A DNA stretch of 64,000 bases. Source: Tabrizicola fusiformis (GTDB lineage Bacteria > Pseudomonadota > Alphaproteobacteria > Rhodobacterales > Rhodobacteraceae). This document shows positions 38,056 to 47,405 of the stretch, one piece after another. Numbering within the stretch: position 1 is the first letter of the stretch; every line of letters begins with the position of its first letter. Under the pieces are notes generated by a model. The model did no database searches. It was given only the letters and a program-made list of their open reading frames with translations, and had not been told where the DNA came from. The DNA lies in the NCBI RefSeq assembly GCF_013328815.1, contig NZ_JABUHN010000002.1, positions 372,001 through 436,000 on the forward strand, given 5' to 3'. A program made the translations under genes and the position numbers.

Positions 38056-39141
38056 TCAGCTCAGACGGATGCGGGGATTGAGGAAGACATAACCGATGTC
38101 GGAAATCAGCTGTGTCACGAGAACGACGAAGACCGCCACGACCGAACAGGCCAAGAGCATGTTGATGTCGTTGTTTCCGGCGGCCTGCACCAGCGTCCAG
38201 CCGAAGCCCTTGTAGTTGAACAGGGTTTCGACAATGACCACGCCGTTCAGCAGCCAGGGGAATTGCAGCATGATCACCGTGAAGGGCGCGATCAGCGCGT
38301 TGCGCAGCGCGTGTTTCATCACCACGTTGCGGAAGCTGACGCCCTTGAGCCTTGCGGTGCGGATATATTGCTGGGTCATCACCTCGGTCATGCTCGCACG
38401 GGTCATGCGGGCGATATAGCCGATGCCGTAAAGGGCAATCGTCATCACCGGCAGCGAGAAGTTCCAGAAGGTGATGTCATCCATGGCACTTGTGGCGGTG
38501 CCAAGGAACAGGGTCTTGCCCTCGATCCAGCCCCATTGGTTCAAAAGCGGCGACAGCCCCGCCGTGGCCGAGCCGAAAAGTGCCACGAAAATCACGCCCG
38601 AGACATATTCCGGCGTGGCCGTGGTGGCGATGGCAAAGGCCGACAGCACCCGGTCGGTGCGTGAGCCTTCGCGCATCCCTGACAGCACGCCGAGCAGCAG
38701 CGAGGTCGGCACCATCACCAGCATCACCGCCAGCATCAGCCAGCCGGTATGGCCCAGCGAGCGGGCAAGAACCGTGGTCACCGGCGATTTGGCAAAGGTG
38801 GAAAAGCCCCAATTGCCCTGCAGGATGCCGCAATAGCGCGGGGCGGCCTCGGCGGGCACTTCGGCACTGATGCAGCGGCCGCGGGTCACACCCTTGTCGT
38901 CGGTATAGGTCCAGCCGGGCACCACGCCCAGCCATTGGCCATAGCGCGTCACCATCGAGCCGCCATGACCGTTCTGCACGATCCAGTTGGCGATCGATTC
39001 ATCGGTCATGCGGACCGAGCCTTCGCTGCGGGCCAGCTTTTCAAGGTTGGGTTGCAGGTTCGTCAGGCAGAACACCGCAAAGGTCAGAACAAGGGCCATC
39101 AGCAGCATCAGCCCGAGCCGACGCAGGACGAAAAGGGACAT
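38056..39141 (-). CDS. Peptide-type ABC transporter permease (DppB-like)
   Basis: Inner-membrane permease, 361 residues, pairing with the DppC-like subunit. The N-terminal helix (LGLMLLMALVLTFAVFCL) is typical, and TRASMTEVMTQQYIRTARLKG is the coupling motif. VIVETLFNYKGFGWTLVQA is the standard C-terminal DppB region. The operon order is binding protein, hairpin, dppB, dppC, fused ATPase, small protein. Confidence 0.9.
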   Translation of the reverse strand: MSLFVLRRLGLMLLMALVLTFAVFCLTNLQPNLEKLARSEGSVRMTDESIANWIVQNGHGGSMVTRYGQWLGVVPGWTYTDDKGVTRGRCISAEVPAEAAPRYCGILQGNWGFSTFAKSPVTTVLARSLGHTGWLMLAVMLVMVPTSLLLGVLSGMREGSRTDRVLSAFAIATTATPEYVSGVIFVALFGSATAGLSPLLNQWGWIEGKTLFLGTATSAMDDITFWNFSLPVMTIALYGIGYIARMTRASMTEVMTQQYIRTARLKGVSFRNVVMKHALRNALIAPFTVIMLQFPWLLNGVVIVETLFNYKGFGWTLVQAAGNNDINMLLACSVVAVFVVLVTQLISDIGYVFLNPRIRLS

Positions 39142-39210
39142 GGCAGGCTCGCTTTCGCCAGATATGGAAAGTCAGATTGGCTGGCCGGTCCGAAAGGGAA
39201 CAGCGAAAGG

Positions 39211-39233
39211 GGGGCGCCCGCTTGGGGCGCCCC
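39211..39233 (-). terminator. Hairpin between binding-protein gene and permeases
   Basis: Arms GGGGCGCCC and GGGCGCCCC around a 5-base loop, 10 bases after the binding-protein stop. The T-tract is weak, so partial termination or mRNA protection is likelier than full stop. Confidence 0.6.
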
Positions 39234-39243
39234 GCGGGTCAGG

Positions 39244-40878
39244 TCAGGCGACCGACCACTTGTAATGGTGATGCTCGAACGACGGGTGCATCTCCAGGTT
39301 CACGCCTTCCTTGGCGTGGCGGAACAGCGAGCGCCAGTAGGGCTGGATGATATAGCCTTCGTCCTGCAGGATCGTTTCCAGCGTGACCATCACTTCACGG
39401 CGGGCGTCGGCATTGTCGAGCGCCAGCGCCTTGGTCATGGCGGCGTCGAAATCGGCATTGGCCATGCCGGTCTCGTTCCACGACCCGGTGGAGGTATAGG
39501 CCAGCGACATGTTCTGCACCGCCAGCGGGCGGTGGTTCCAGGTCGTCGAGGAGAAGGGATACTTCTGCCAGTCGTTCCAGAAGGTCGAACCCGGCATCAC
39601 CGTGCGCTTCACCGTCGCCCCGGCGTCGCGCAACTGGGCGGCAACGGCGTCGGTGGTGGCCGCTTCGAAGCCGTCATCCAGCGAGATGATCTCGAACTCG
39701 GCGGCAGCCAGACCGGCGGCCTCAAGCGCGGGCTTCAGCCCGGCCGGGTCGATGACCTGCGCCGGGATCGAGGCATATTCCGGGTGAACCGGGCAGGCGT
39801 GGTGGTTTTCGGCGGTGGTGCCCAGACCATTGTAGCCGAGTTCCAGCACGACCTTGGGATCGACCGCCTTCTGGATCGCCTGACGGACCGACTTTTCCTT
39901 GTAAAGGTCGCCGTTGGCCGAGTTCATCCGCACCACGATGGTCGAAGCGGTGACCGCCTCAAGCTTCTTCCAGCCAAGGGCGTCGAGCTGCTCGATATAG
40001 TCGCCGGTGGTTTCATAATTGGCGTCGATGCCGTCTTCCGCCGCCAGCGACAGCATGGCCGAAGGGTCGGTGCCGAAGTCGATGTAGTGGATTTCGTCCA
40101 GCGGCGCGGTGCCGCCCCACCAGGTATGGTTCGGCGCCCGCGCAAGGATCACGCGCTGGCCGACGATCACTTCGGTCGGCACATAGGGGCCGGTGCCGAT
40201 CGGGTTGGCCGAAGGATCGGCGCCATCGACATAGGACGAATGCACCACGGCGGCCGGATAGTCGGCAAGGTTCGGCACCACCGCGATGTCCGAAGCGGTC
40301 ATCGACAGCTTGACGGTAGCCTCATCCACCTTGGTGACGGCGCCTTCGCGCAGCGACTTGGTCGCCTCATCCACCAGACCCGGGAAGCGCGAGGCCATGG
40401 CATTGCCTTCGACCGAACCATCGGTCCAGCGGGCGAACATCCGCACCACATCATCGGCGGTAAAGGCGTCGCCGTTGTTCCATTTCACGCCCTGACGCAC
40501 CTTGAGGGTGTATTCGGTCGCGTCGGCATTCGCCTCCCAGCTTTCCAGCAGGCGGCCTTCGAAGGTGCCGTCGGCGTTGTACTGGATCAGATATTCCAGC
40601 CAGCCGCGGTAGATATTGGCAATCTGCGGCCAGTCGGCGGTGCGCGGGTCTTTCTGCGCCTTCACTTCCATGGCGCAGCGCACGATGCCGCCAACCTTGG
40701 CTTCCTGGGCACGGGCCGGAGCCTCAAGGCCCAGAAGGCCATAGGCCGCCGCAGCCGAAACGCCCAGCGCGGTCGAACGCACGAGGAATTCGCGGCGGCT
40801 CAGTTTGCCGGCGCGCACTTCCTCGGCAAGCATGTGGGCTGCCGGGTGCAGCGCACGATCTTCGTTGATACGGGTCAT
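39244..40878 (-). CDS. Peptide-type ABC transporter substrate-binding protein (family 5), Tat signal
   Basis: A 544-residue periplasmic binding protein. The leader contains SRREFLVRS followed by a hydrophobic stretch and ends near APARAQ, a twin-arginine signal rather than the usual Sec signal. The mature protein has the family 5 features [32 protein letters not shown] and an [11 protein letters not shown] segment. The ATG at 40878 is chosen because it opens the Tat leader; no good leader lies upstream. It heads the importer operon. Peptides, opines or other compounds are possible ligands. Confidence 0.88.
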   Translation of the reverse strand: MTRINEDRALHPAAHMLAEEVRAGKLSRREFLVRSTALGVSAAAAYGLLGLEAPARAQEAKVGGIVRCAMEVKAQKDPRTADWPQIANIYRGWLEYLIQYNADGTFEGRLLESWEANADATEYTLKVRQGVKWNNGDAFTADDVVRMFARWTDGSVEGNAMASRFPGLVDEATKSLREGAVTKVDEATVKLSMTASDIAVVPNLADYPAAVVHSSYVDGADPSANPIGTGPYVPTEVIVGQRVILARAPNHTWWGGTAPLDEIHYIDFGTDPSAMLSLAAEDGIDANYETTGDYIEQLDALGWKKLEAVTASTIVVRMNSANGDLYKEKSVRQAIQKAVDPKVVLELGYNGLGTTAENHHACPVHPEYASIPAQVIDPAGLKPALEAAGLAAAEFEIISLDDGFEAATTDAVAAQLRDAGATVKRTVMPGSTFWNDWQKYPFSSTTWNHRPLAVQNMSLAYTSTGSWNETGMANADFDAAMTKALALDNADARREVMVTLETILQDEGYIIQPYWRSLFRHAKEGVNLEMHPSFEHHHYKWSVA

Positions 40879-41192
40879 TCGTAGTCTCCCTGTCAGGCTT
40901 GGCCTTGTTGTTGGCAGTTTACCCGGGGCTGTATCGGCGTCTTTCCCCCGCAGCATCCGCTCTCCCCATAAGAAACGGCTCTGCGAGGGCGACCGAACTG
41001 CCGATCCCCACGCCGGTATTCGGCACCTTTTCCGCCCTTGCGTCAACGCCCGGATTCGCTGCTTGATGGTCCGTTTACGACATTGCGGCGACGGATTTCT
41101 TCTTCTCGACACAGATGTCACGTTTGGAAATCACGGTGTACCAAGGGGCACCGACAGGTCGGGGATTTCCGCCCAAAAAGAAGGCGTCTCCG
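40879..41192. other. Intergenic region upstream of the peptide-type importer operon
   Basis: About 314 bases with no convincing ORF, RNA gene or repeat. It should contain the operon promoter and the 3' end of the upstream AraC gene transcript. I see no clear operator. Confidence 0.5.
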
Positions 41193-42017
41193 CTAAGACG
41201 GACGAATCGCCGCAGCCGGCTCTTGCGCGCGGCGAAAGGCGCTGGGGGTCAGGCCGGTCAGATGCTGAAACGCCCGGGTGAAATAGGCCGCCGAGGCAAA
41301 GCCCAGGCTTTCACCGACCCGCCCGACCGGCAGGCTTGTCTCTGCCAGAAGCCGCCGCGCCTCGAAAATGCGCCGGTCCTGCAACAGGTCGATGGCCGAC
41401 CGCCCGCAGGCCGCCCGGCAGCAGCGCGTCAGATGGGTCGGCGTCACGCCCAGCGCCGCCGCCATCTCGCCCACGCCCGCGCCCTTGCGGAATTCGGTCT
41501 CCATCAGGGTGGTGAACCGCGCCACCAGCCGCCGCGCCGCATCGGGCTTGACCTGATCGCCTGCCGCCTTGACCGCCTGCCGCTCAAGCCAGACCCCGAG
41601 CAGGCCAAGATAGGCCTGCGTGGCGCGGTCATGCGCCGGGGTGCCGGCATCCATCTCGCGCTGGATCATGTCCAGCGTGCCGTTCAGCTCTTGCTGGGCA
41701 TGAACCTCGCGGATGCGCAGATGCAGCGGGCTGGCGGGCAGGGTCACGCTGCTGCCCTTGCCAAAGAAGATCGCGGTGCCGAACACCTGCGGCCCCACCT
41801 CGAAGCCGTGCATCACACCGGCGGGAATGAAGATGGCATTATGGGCGGTATAGCCGCGGGTCTGTCCGGCCACGGTGATCCGTCCCTGACCCTTGGTGAA
41901 CCACAGGAAACAGGGTTCGGAAAGGGTCCGCATCGCCTCCACCCGCCAGCGGCCCCCCGCCGCCAGCCGTGGAATCGCCAGTAGTCGCATTTGCGTCGGT
42001 TCGTTGAGGGAGGTCAT
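41193..42017 (-). CDS. AraC-family transcriptional regulator
   Basis: A 274-residue regulator. The N-terminal half is a cupin-like sensing domain (GYTAHNAIFIPAGVMHGFEV). The C-terminal 100 residues hold the two helix-turn-helix motifs (VGEMAAALGVTPTHLTRCC and VGESLGFASAAYFTRAFQ) and end in LTGLTPSAFRR, the classical AraC signature. It lies upstream of the importer operon in the same direction and may control it. The inducer is unknown. Confidence 0.87.
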   Translation of the reverse strand: MTSLNEPTQMRLLAIPRLAAGGRWRVEAMRTLSEPCFLWFTKGQGRITVAGQTRGYTAHNAIFIPAGVMHGFEVGPQVFGTAIFFGKGSSVTLPASPLHLRIREVHAQQELNGTLDMIQREMDAGTPAHDRATQAYLGLLGVWLERQAVKAAGDQVKPDAARRLVARFTTLMETEFRKGAGVGEMAAALGVTPTHLTRCCRAACGRSAIDLLQDRRIFEARRLLAETSLPVGRVGESLGFASAAYFTRAFQHLTGLTPSAFRRAQEPAAAIRPS

Positions 42018-42145
42018 TGCCGCCTGCCTGTTTCTGCTCTGCTTTCACTTAATCAACCAATGCCGTGCAACCCAAGCGAAAAAACGGCCCCCGGGGGGCA
42101 GAGTGGGCCCGGCCCGCGGAAAGCTGTGGACAAACCTGTGGACAG

Positions 42146-43024
42146 CTAGGGCAGCTCGACGCCCCGCCACTCTGCCATACGCGACCGGAACCACGTCCGC
42201 TGCCGCTTGGCATAGCGCCGACTGGCCAGAACCGCTGCGAGCTTTGCCTCGTAAAGTGTTGTTTCGCCGTGCAGATGGGCAATCAGCTCCGGTGCCCCGA
42301 TCGCCTTGGCCGAGGGCAGTGCGGGTTGCCAGTGCGGCAATTCGGCCCGCACTTCCTCCAGCGCCCCCTGGGTCAGCATCTGGTCAAAGCGCAGGGCGAT
42401 TCGGGCATCCAGCCATGCAACCTGCGGGCGCAGCACCACAGGTTCGACCTGTGCAAGCGGCAAGAGCGGCGGCGGTGTGTCGGCCTGCCAGTCGGCAAGC
42501 CCGCGCCCCGTGGCGCGCAGCACCTCCCAGGCGCGCTGCACCCGGGCGCCGTTCTGCCGGTCGATCCGCGCCGCCGTGGCTGCATCCACCCCCGCCAGCA
42601 GCGCCGCGACCCCGCCGTCGCGGAACAGCGCATCCGCCTCGGCCCGCACCGCCGCAGGCACCGCCGGCACCTCGGCCAACCCCCCGGTCAACGCCGTGAA
42701 GTAAAGCCCGGTGCCGCCGACGATCACCAGAGGCCGGTCCAGCAGCCCCGCCACCTCGCGCAGCCAGGCCCCCACGGAATAGTCCCCGTCCCGCGCCACA
42801 TGACCATAAAGCGCATGCGGCAGCGCCGCCTCTTCCGCTGCCGAGGGCCGCGCCGTCAGCACCCGCCAGTTGCCATAGACCTGCAAGGCATCGGCATTGA
42901 CGATCAGTCGCCCGTCGCGCGCCGCAAGCTCCATCGCCAGCGCCGATTTGCCGCTGGCCGTCGGCCCCGCGATCAACACCGGCGCTTCGCGCGAAATGGT
43001 CGGCAAAATGGCGCTGAACTTCAT
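42146..43024 (-). CDS. miaA: tRNA dimethylallyltransferase
   Basis: Transfers a dimethylallyl group to adenosine 37 of tRNAs that read codons beginning with U. The 292 residues include the P-loop [21 protein letters not shown] (where the usual DSxQVY becomes DALQVY), IVGGTGLYF and [22 protein letters not shown] is the typical C-terminal motif. A GC-rich repeat lies 8 bases upstream of the ATG. The gene is opposite in direction to the pyrH cluster. Confidence 0.93.
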   Translation of the reverse strand: MKFSAILPTISREAPVLIAGPTASGKSALAMELAARDGRLIVNADALQVYGNWRVLTARPSAAEEAALPHALYGHVARDGDYSVGAWLREVAGLLDRPLVIVGGTGLYFTALTGGLAEVPAVPAAVRAEADALFRDGGVAALLAGVDAATAARIDRQNGARVQRAWEVLRATGRGLADWQADTPPPLLPLAQVEPVVLRPQVAWLDARIALRFDQMLTQGALEEVRAELPHWQPALPSAKAIGAPELIAHLHGETTLYEAKLAAVLASRRYAKRQRTWFRSRMAEWRGVELP

Positions 43025-43032
43025 CTTGGCTC

Positions 43033-43063
43033 AAATATCCCGGGGGTGCGGGGGCTGGCCCCC
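43033..43063 (-). repeat. GC-rich interspersed repeat ending in GGGATATTT, copy B
   Basis: Minus-strand copy of the element at 36821-36851 (30 of 31 bases). It ends 8 bases before the miaA ATG, so it lies within the miaA promoter or leader. Confidence 0.75.
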
Positions 43064-43151
43064 GCTCCGCGCTTTACACTGGTTGATCCCGCCGCCGTTT
43101 TGCGACATTTTGCGGCGCAGTCAAATTCCAAACCGAAATGCGGGGGTTCCC

Positions 43152-43886
43152 ATGTCGATAACCACCACCGGGCCGGGGGTCAAATACAGCCGCGTGATGC
43201 TGAAGATCTCGGGTGAGGCGCTGATGGGCGATCAGGGTTACGGCCTGCACCCGCCGACCGTGCAGCGCATCGCCGAAGAGGTGAAATCGGTGCGCGACCT
43301 GGGCGTCGAGATCTGCATGGTGATCGGCGGCGGCAACATCTTCCGCGGCCTTGCCGGTTCGGCACAGGGGATGGAGCGGACGACCGCCGATTACATGGGG
43401 ATGCTGGCGACGGTGATGAACGCGCTCGCCATGCAATCGGCGCTGGAACAGATCGGCGTCTTCACCCGGGTCATCAGCGCCATCCCGATGGATCAGGTCT
43501 GCGAACCCTATATCCGCCGCCGCGCCGTCCGCCACCTTGAAAAGAAGCGGGTCTGCATCTTCGCCGCCGGCACCGGCAACCCCTATTTCACCACCGATAC
43601 CGCAGCGACCCTGCGCGCCAACGAGATGTCCTGCCAGGCGATCTTCAAGGGCACCAAGGTGGACGGGGTCTATGACAAGGACCCCAAGAAACACCCCGAT
43701 GCCAAACGCTACACCCATGTCACCTATGACGAGGTGCTGCAAAAGCATCTGGGCGTGATGGATGCCAGCGCCATCGCGCTGGCCCGCGACAACCACCTGC
43801 CGATCATCGTCTTCTCGCTGGACGAGCCGGGCGGCTTCCGTGGCATCCTCGCCGGGCAGGGCACCTATACCCGGGTCGAAGGGTAG
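43152..43886 (+). CDS. pyrH: UMP kinase
   Basis: Phosphorylates UMP to UDP in pyrimidine nucleotide synthesis; a hexameric cytosolic amino acid kinase-fold enzyme. The 244 residues include [24 protein letters not shown] and [15 protein letters not shown], all diagnostic. The ATG at 43152 fits the normal N-terminus. It opens the pyrH-frr-uppS-cdsA-dxr order common in bacteria and is followed by a palindromic repeat. Confidence 0.96.
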   Translation: MSITTTGPGVKYSRVMLKISGEALMGDQGYGLHPPTVQRIAEEVKSVRDLGVEICMVIGGGNIFRGLAGSAQGMERTTADYMGMLATVMNALAMQSALEQIGVFTRVISAIPMDQVCEPYIRRRAVRHLEKKRVCIFAAGTGNPYFTTDTAATLRANEMSCQAIFKGTKVDGVYDKDPKKHPDAKRYTHVTYDEVLQKHLGVMDASAIALARDNHLPIIVFSLDEPGGFRGILAGQGTYTRVEG

Positions 43887-43939
43887 GTCGGGGTTCACCC
43901 CGACTCTGCAACCGAAGCCGGGGTGAACCCCGGCCTACG
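43884..43939. repeat. Nested palindromes between pyrH and frr
   Basis: Two hairpins, GTCGGGGT/ACCCCGAC (43887-43904) and GCCGGGGT/ACCCCGGC (43917-43934), which also pair with each other as 19-bp outer arms beginning GTAGG and ending CCTAC with one mismatch. The first base pairs overlap the pyrH stop codon. Confidence 0.75.
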
Positions 43940-44014
43940 GGCTAGCCCTGTCAGTCCCTTTCGCCTATAGAACGGCAAACGCAGGCCCCGGGCCGCAACT
44001 GCAAGGAAGATCCC

Positions 44015-44581
44015 ATGTCGAACGACGATCTCGAAATCGACACCGATGCCATCCAGCGCCGCATGGATGGCGCGATGAATGCGCTCAAGACCGAATTCGC
44101 CTCGCTGCGCACCGGCCGCGCCTCGGCCTCGATCGTCGAGCCGATCATGGTCGATGCCTATGGCCAGATGACGCCGATCAACCAGCTTGGCACGGTCAAC
44201 GTGCCCGAGCCGCGCATGGTGGTGATCAACGTCTGGGACAAGGGCATGATCTCCAAGGTGGAAAAGGCCATCCGCGAAAGCGGCATCGGCATCAACCCGG
44301 TCACCGACGGCCCGCTGATCCGCCTGCCGATCCCCGAATTGAACGAAGAGCGCCGCAAGCAACTGGTCAAGGTCGCCGCCGGCTATGCCGAAAGCGCCAA
44401 GGTCGCCATCCGCAACGTGCGCCGCGACGGGATGGACCAGATCAAGAAGGCCAAATCCGCCGGCATGTCGGAAGACGACCAGAAGATGTGGCAGGACGAG
44501 GTGCAGGAATTGACCGACAAGGCGATTGCCGCCGTGGACAAGGCGCTTGAAGTCAAGCAAGCCGAGATCATGCAGGTCTGA
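44015..44581 (+). CDS. frr: Ribosome recycling factor
   Basis: Releases ribosomes from mRNA after termination together with EF-G. The 188 residues include the conserved [32 protein letters not shown] and [16 protein letters not shown] stretches and are of normal length. AAGGAAG precedes the ATG. It lies between pyrH and uppS as in many bacteria. Confidence 0.96.
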   Translation: MSNDDLEIDTDAIQRRMDGAMNALKTEFASLRTGRASASIVEPIMVDAYGQMTPINQLGTVNVPEPRMVVINVWDKGMISKVEKAIRESGIGINPVTDGPLIRLPIPELNEERRKQLVKVAAGYAESAKVAIRNVRRDGMDQIKKAKSAGMSEDDQKMWQDEVQELTDKAIAAVDKALEVKQAEIMQV

Positions 44582-44586
44582 CGACC

Positions 44587-44641
44587 GGCGCCCCCTCCGG
44601 GGCCTCCCGGGGGGCGCCAAAAATTTTCGGCGGAAATTTTT
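44587..44641. repeat. Composite GC-rich and AT-rich hairpins after frr
   Basis: A GGCGCCCCC/GGGGGCGCC hairpin (44587-44618) is followed by a degenerate AT-rich palindrome (44619-44641, AAAAATTTTCG with one mismatch). The junction GGGGGCGCCAAA also occurs at 34253-34263. Confidence 0.6.
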
Positions 44642-44678
44642 CTGCCCGGGCGGCCCCGGGCGCAGCGAGGATGCCAAG

Positions 44679-45419
44679 TTGGGTTCAGGCGAGACATCCG
44701 GCCAGAAGGGCGCCCGCGTTGCGGAGCATGTCGCCATCATCATGGATGGCAATGGCCGCTGGGCGACCAACCGGGGCTGGCCGCGTCTGGTCGGCCATCG
44801 CCGCGGGGCCGAACGGGTGCGCGAAATCGTGCAAGCCTGTCCCGCCCTTGGGGTGCGTTGGCTGACGGTCTATGCCTTTTCAACCGAGAACTGGAAACGC
44901 TCGACCGAGGAAGTCCTTGGTCTGATGTCGATTTTCGCCCGCTATATCGAGCGGGAGGCCGACAAGCTCGCCGTGGGCGGCGTGCGGCTGCGCTTCATCG
45001 GCGACCGCTCGCGTCTGGACGCCAAGTTGCAGCGCCTGATGGCCGGGATCGAGGCGCGCACCGCCCCCTTCAGCACGCTGAATTTCACCATCGCCATCAA
45101 CTATGGCGGCCGCGACGAGATCACCCGCGCGGCGCGGGCGCTGGCGCTGGATGTGGCGGCGGGGCGGCTGGCGCCCGAGGCGGTGACGGATGCCGAATTC
45201 GCCGCCCGGCTCGACACCGGCGGGTTGCCCGACCCCGATCTTGTGATTCGCACCAGCGGCGAAACGCGGACCTCGAACTTCCTGCCCTGGCAGGCGGCTT
45301 ATGCCGAATATGAATTCACCCCCACGCTCTGGCCCGATTTTTCGGCCGGTGAACTGGCTGAAATCCTGACCCGCTTCGGCAACCGCGAGCGCCGCTTTGG
45401 CGGGGTGGTCTTGGCATGA
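44679..45419 (+). CDS. uppS: Isoprenyl transferase (undecaprenyl diphosphate synthase)
   Basis: Makes the C55 carrier lipid precursor for cell-wall and LPS synthesis by cis-condensation of isopentenyl diphosphate. The 246 residues include IIMDGNGRWATNRG with the catalytic Asp, YAFSTENWKRS and DLVIRTSGETRTSNFLPWQ. The start is a TTG at 44679 with GAGG eight bases upstream; no better in-frame start is close. The order before cdsA and dxr is standard. Confidence 0.93.
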   Translation: MGSGETSGQKGARVAEHVAIIMDGNGRWATNRGWPRLVGHRRGAERVREIVQACPALGVRWLTVYAFSTENWKRSTEEVLGLMSIFARYIEREADKLAVGGVRLRFIGDRSRLDAKLQRLMAGIEARTAPFSTLNFTIAINYGGRDEITRAARALALDVAAGRLAPEAVTDAEFAARLDTGGLPDPDLVIRTSGETRTSNFLPWQAAYAEYEFTPTLWPDFSAGELAEILTRFGNRERRFGGVVLA

Positions 45420-46216
45420 GCGCGCCGGCAGGCAGATGGGCCGACCTGCGGCCGCGGTTGATGTCGGCGGCGGTGATGCTGGCGATGGGTGTGGTCGAGA
45501 TCTGGCTGGGCGGCTGGCCCTTCCTTGCGCTGGCGGTGGCGCTGGTTTCGGTGATGATCTGGGAACTGGCAGCGATGACCGGCGGGACCACTGGGCGGCG
45601 CATGGCGCTGATCCTTGCGGGGTTGGCGGCGCTGGCCTTCTTTGCTGATGAGGGCTGGCCCTCGGTGCCGTCCTGGTGGGTCATTCCGCCGGTGATGCTG
45701 GCCATCGGGCTGACGCCACGGCTGCATCCCCTTGCTTCGGCGCTGATGGCCGGGGCGATCATGGTGGCCGGGCACGGGCTTTTCGTGCTGCGCGACGAGG
45801 CGGGGACGGCGGCGATCCTCTGGCTGATCGGGGTGGTGATTGCTTCGGACGTGATGGGCTATTTCGCGGGCCGCATCCTGGGCGGGCCGAAATTCTGGCC
45901 GGCGATCAGCCCGAAGAAGACATGGTCGGGCACCATTGCCGGCTGGCTCGGCGCCACGGCGGTCGGGGTGGGCTTTGTGCTGGCCGGTCAGGGGGAGCCG
46001 CTGCTGATCCTGCTGTCGCCCTTCGTGGCCTTTGCCGGGCAGATGGGCGACATCGCCGAAAGCTGGATCAAGCGGCGCACCGGGGTCAAGGACAGCTCGC
46101 ATCTGATCCCCGGCCACGGCGGGGTGATGGATCGGTTCGACGCGCTTTGCGGGGCGATGGTGGCGGTGATGGTTCTGGGCCGGATCATCGAACTGCCCGT
46201 CGGCTTCGGGGGCTGA
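45416..46216 (+). CDS. cdsA: Phosphatidate cytidylyltransferase
   Basis: Inner-membrane enzyme that makes CDP-diacylglycerol, the precursor of all phospholipids. The 266 residues contain about eight hydrophobic helices. The family signature near the C-terminus, SWIKRRTGVKDSSHLIPGHG followed by GVMDRFD, is intact. Its ATG overlaps the uppS stop by 4 bases (ATGA). Confidence 0.94.
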   Translation: MSAPAGRWADLRPRLMSAAVMLAMGVVEIWLGGWPFLALAVALVSVMIWELAAMTGGTTGRRMALILAGLAALAFFADEGWPSVPSWWVIPPVMLAIGLTPRLHPLASALMAGAIMVAGHGLFVLRDEAGTAAILWLIGVVIASDVMGYFAGRILGGPKFWPAISPKKTWSGTIAGWLGATAVGVGFVLAGQGEPLLILLSPFVAFAGQMGDIAESWIKRRTGVKDSSHLIPGHGGVMDRFDALCGAMVAVMVLGRIIELPVGFGG

Positions 46217-46219
46217 CGG

Positions 46220-47401
46220 GTGCGGCGGATCTCGATTTTCGGCGCGACGGGTTCGGTCGGGGAAAGCACCTATGACCTGATCCTGCGGGCAGGCGGCGCA
46301 GAGGCGTTCCAGACCGTCGCGCTGACCGGCGGGCGCAACACCGCGCGGCTGGCCGATATGGCGCTGGCCTTGCGGGCCGAGGTGGCGGTGACCGCGCATG
46401 ACGATTGCCTGCCCGATCTGGCCGCCCGGCTGGCGGGCAGCGGCATTGCGGTGGCGGCAGGTCCGGCGGCGGTTGCCGAGGCCGCCAGCCGCCCGGCCGA
46501 TTGGGTGATGAGCGCCATCGTCGGTGCCGCGGGCCTTGTGCCCGGAATGCAGGCGCTGAAGACCGGCGCCACGCTGGCGCTGGCCAACAAGGAAAGCCTT
46601 GTCACTGCGGGGCAGCTTCTGCTCTCCACCGCCGCGCGGCACGGCGCCACCATCCTGCCGGTGGACAGCGAGCATTCGGCGATCTTCCAGGCCCTGATCG
46701 GCGAGGATATGTCGGCGGTCGAGCGCATTATCCTGACCGCCTCGGGCGGGGCATTGCGCGACTGGCCGATGGAGCGGCTGGCCAGCGCCACGGTGACCGA
46801 GGCGCTGGCCCATCCCAATTGGGCGATGGGGCCGCGCATCACCATCGATTCCGCCTCGATGTTCAACAAGGCGCTTGAGGTGATCGAAACGCGCGAATTC
46901 TTCGGCGTCGCTCCCGCGCAGATCGAGGTGATAATCCACCCCGAATCCATCGTGCATTCGATGGTCGCCTTCCATGACGGCGGGGTGATCGCGCATCTGG
47001 GTGCCCCCGACATGCGCCATCCGATCGGTTTCGCGCTGAACTGGCCGGCCCGTGCGGCGCTGCCGGTGGCGCGGCTGGACCTTGCCCGGTTGGGCAGCCT
47101 GACCTTCCGCGCGCCCGATCTGCGGCGCTGGCCCGCGCTGCGGCTGGCGGGTGAGGTGATGGCGGTGCGCGGCCTTGCAGGGGCCGCCTTCAACGCCGCC
47201 AAAGAGATTGCGCTGGACCGTTTCATCGCCGGGCAGCTTGGCTTCATGGCGATGGCCGGGGTGGTGGAAGACACGCTCGCCCGGCTTTCGGCAGAAACAC
47301 GCCTTGGAAATGCCGCCTCGGGGCTTGAGGATGTGCTGGCGATGGACCATCTCGCAAGGATCAGGGCCGCAGAAGCGGCGGACAACAGGGCAGGGGGCTG
47401 A
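46220..47401 (+). CDS. dxr: 1-deoxy-D-xylulose-5-phosphate reductoisomerase
   Basis: Converts DXP to MEP with NADPH, the committed step of the non-mevalonate isoprenoid pathway. The 393 residues start at GTG (46220). ISIFGATGSVGEST is the NADPH site, LALANKESLV and VDSEHSAIFQ carry metal- and substrate-binding residues, and SGGALRDWP is the flexible-loop region. It begins three bases after cdsA. Confidence 0.95.
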   Translation: MRRISIFGATGSVGESTYDLILRAGGAEAFQTVALTGGRNTARLADMALALRAEVAVTAHDDCLPDLAARLAGSGIAVAAGPAAVAEAASRPADWVMSAIVGAAGLVPGMQALKTGATLALANKESLVTAGQLLLSTAARHGATILPVDSEHSAIFQALIGEDMSAVERIILTASGGALRDWPMERLASATVTEALAHPNWAMGPRITIDSASMFNKALEVIETREFFGVAPAQIEVIIHPESIVHSMVAFHDGGVIAHLGAPDMRHPIGFALNWPARAALPVARLDLARLGSLTFRAPDLRRWPALRLAGEVMAVRGLAGAAFNAAKEIALDRFIAGQLGFMAMAGVVEDTLARLSAETRLGNAASGLEDVLAMDHLARIRAAEAADNRAGG

Positions 47402-47405
47402 ACGG

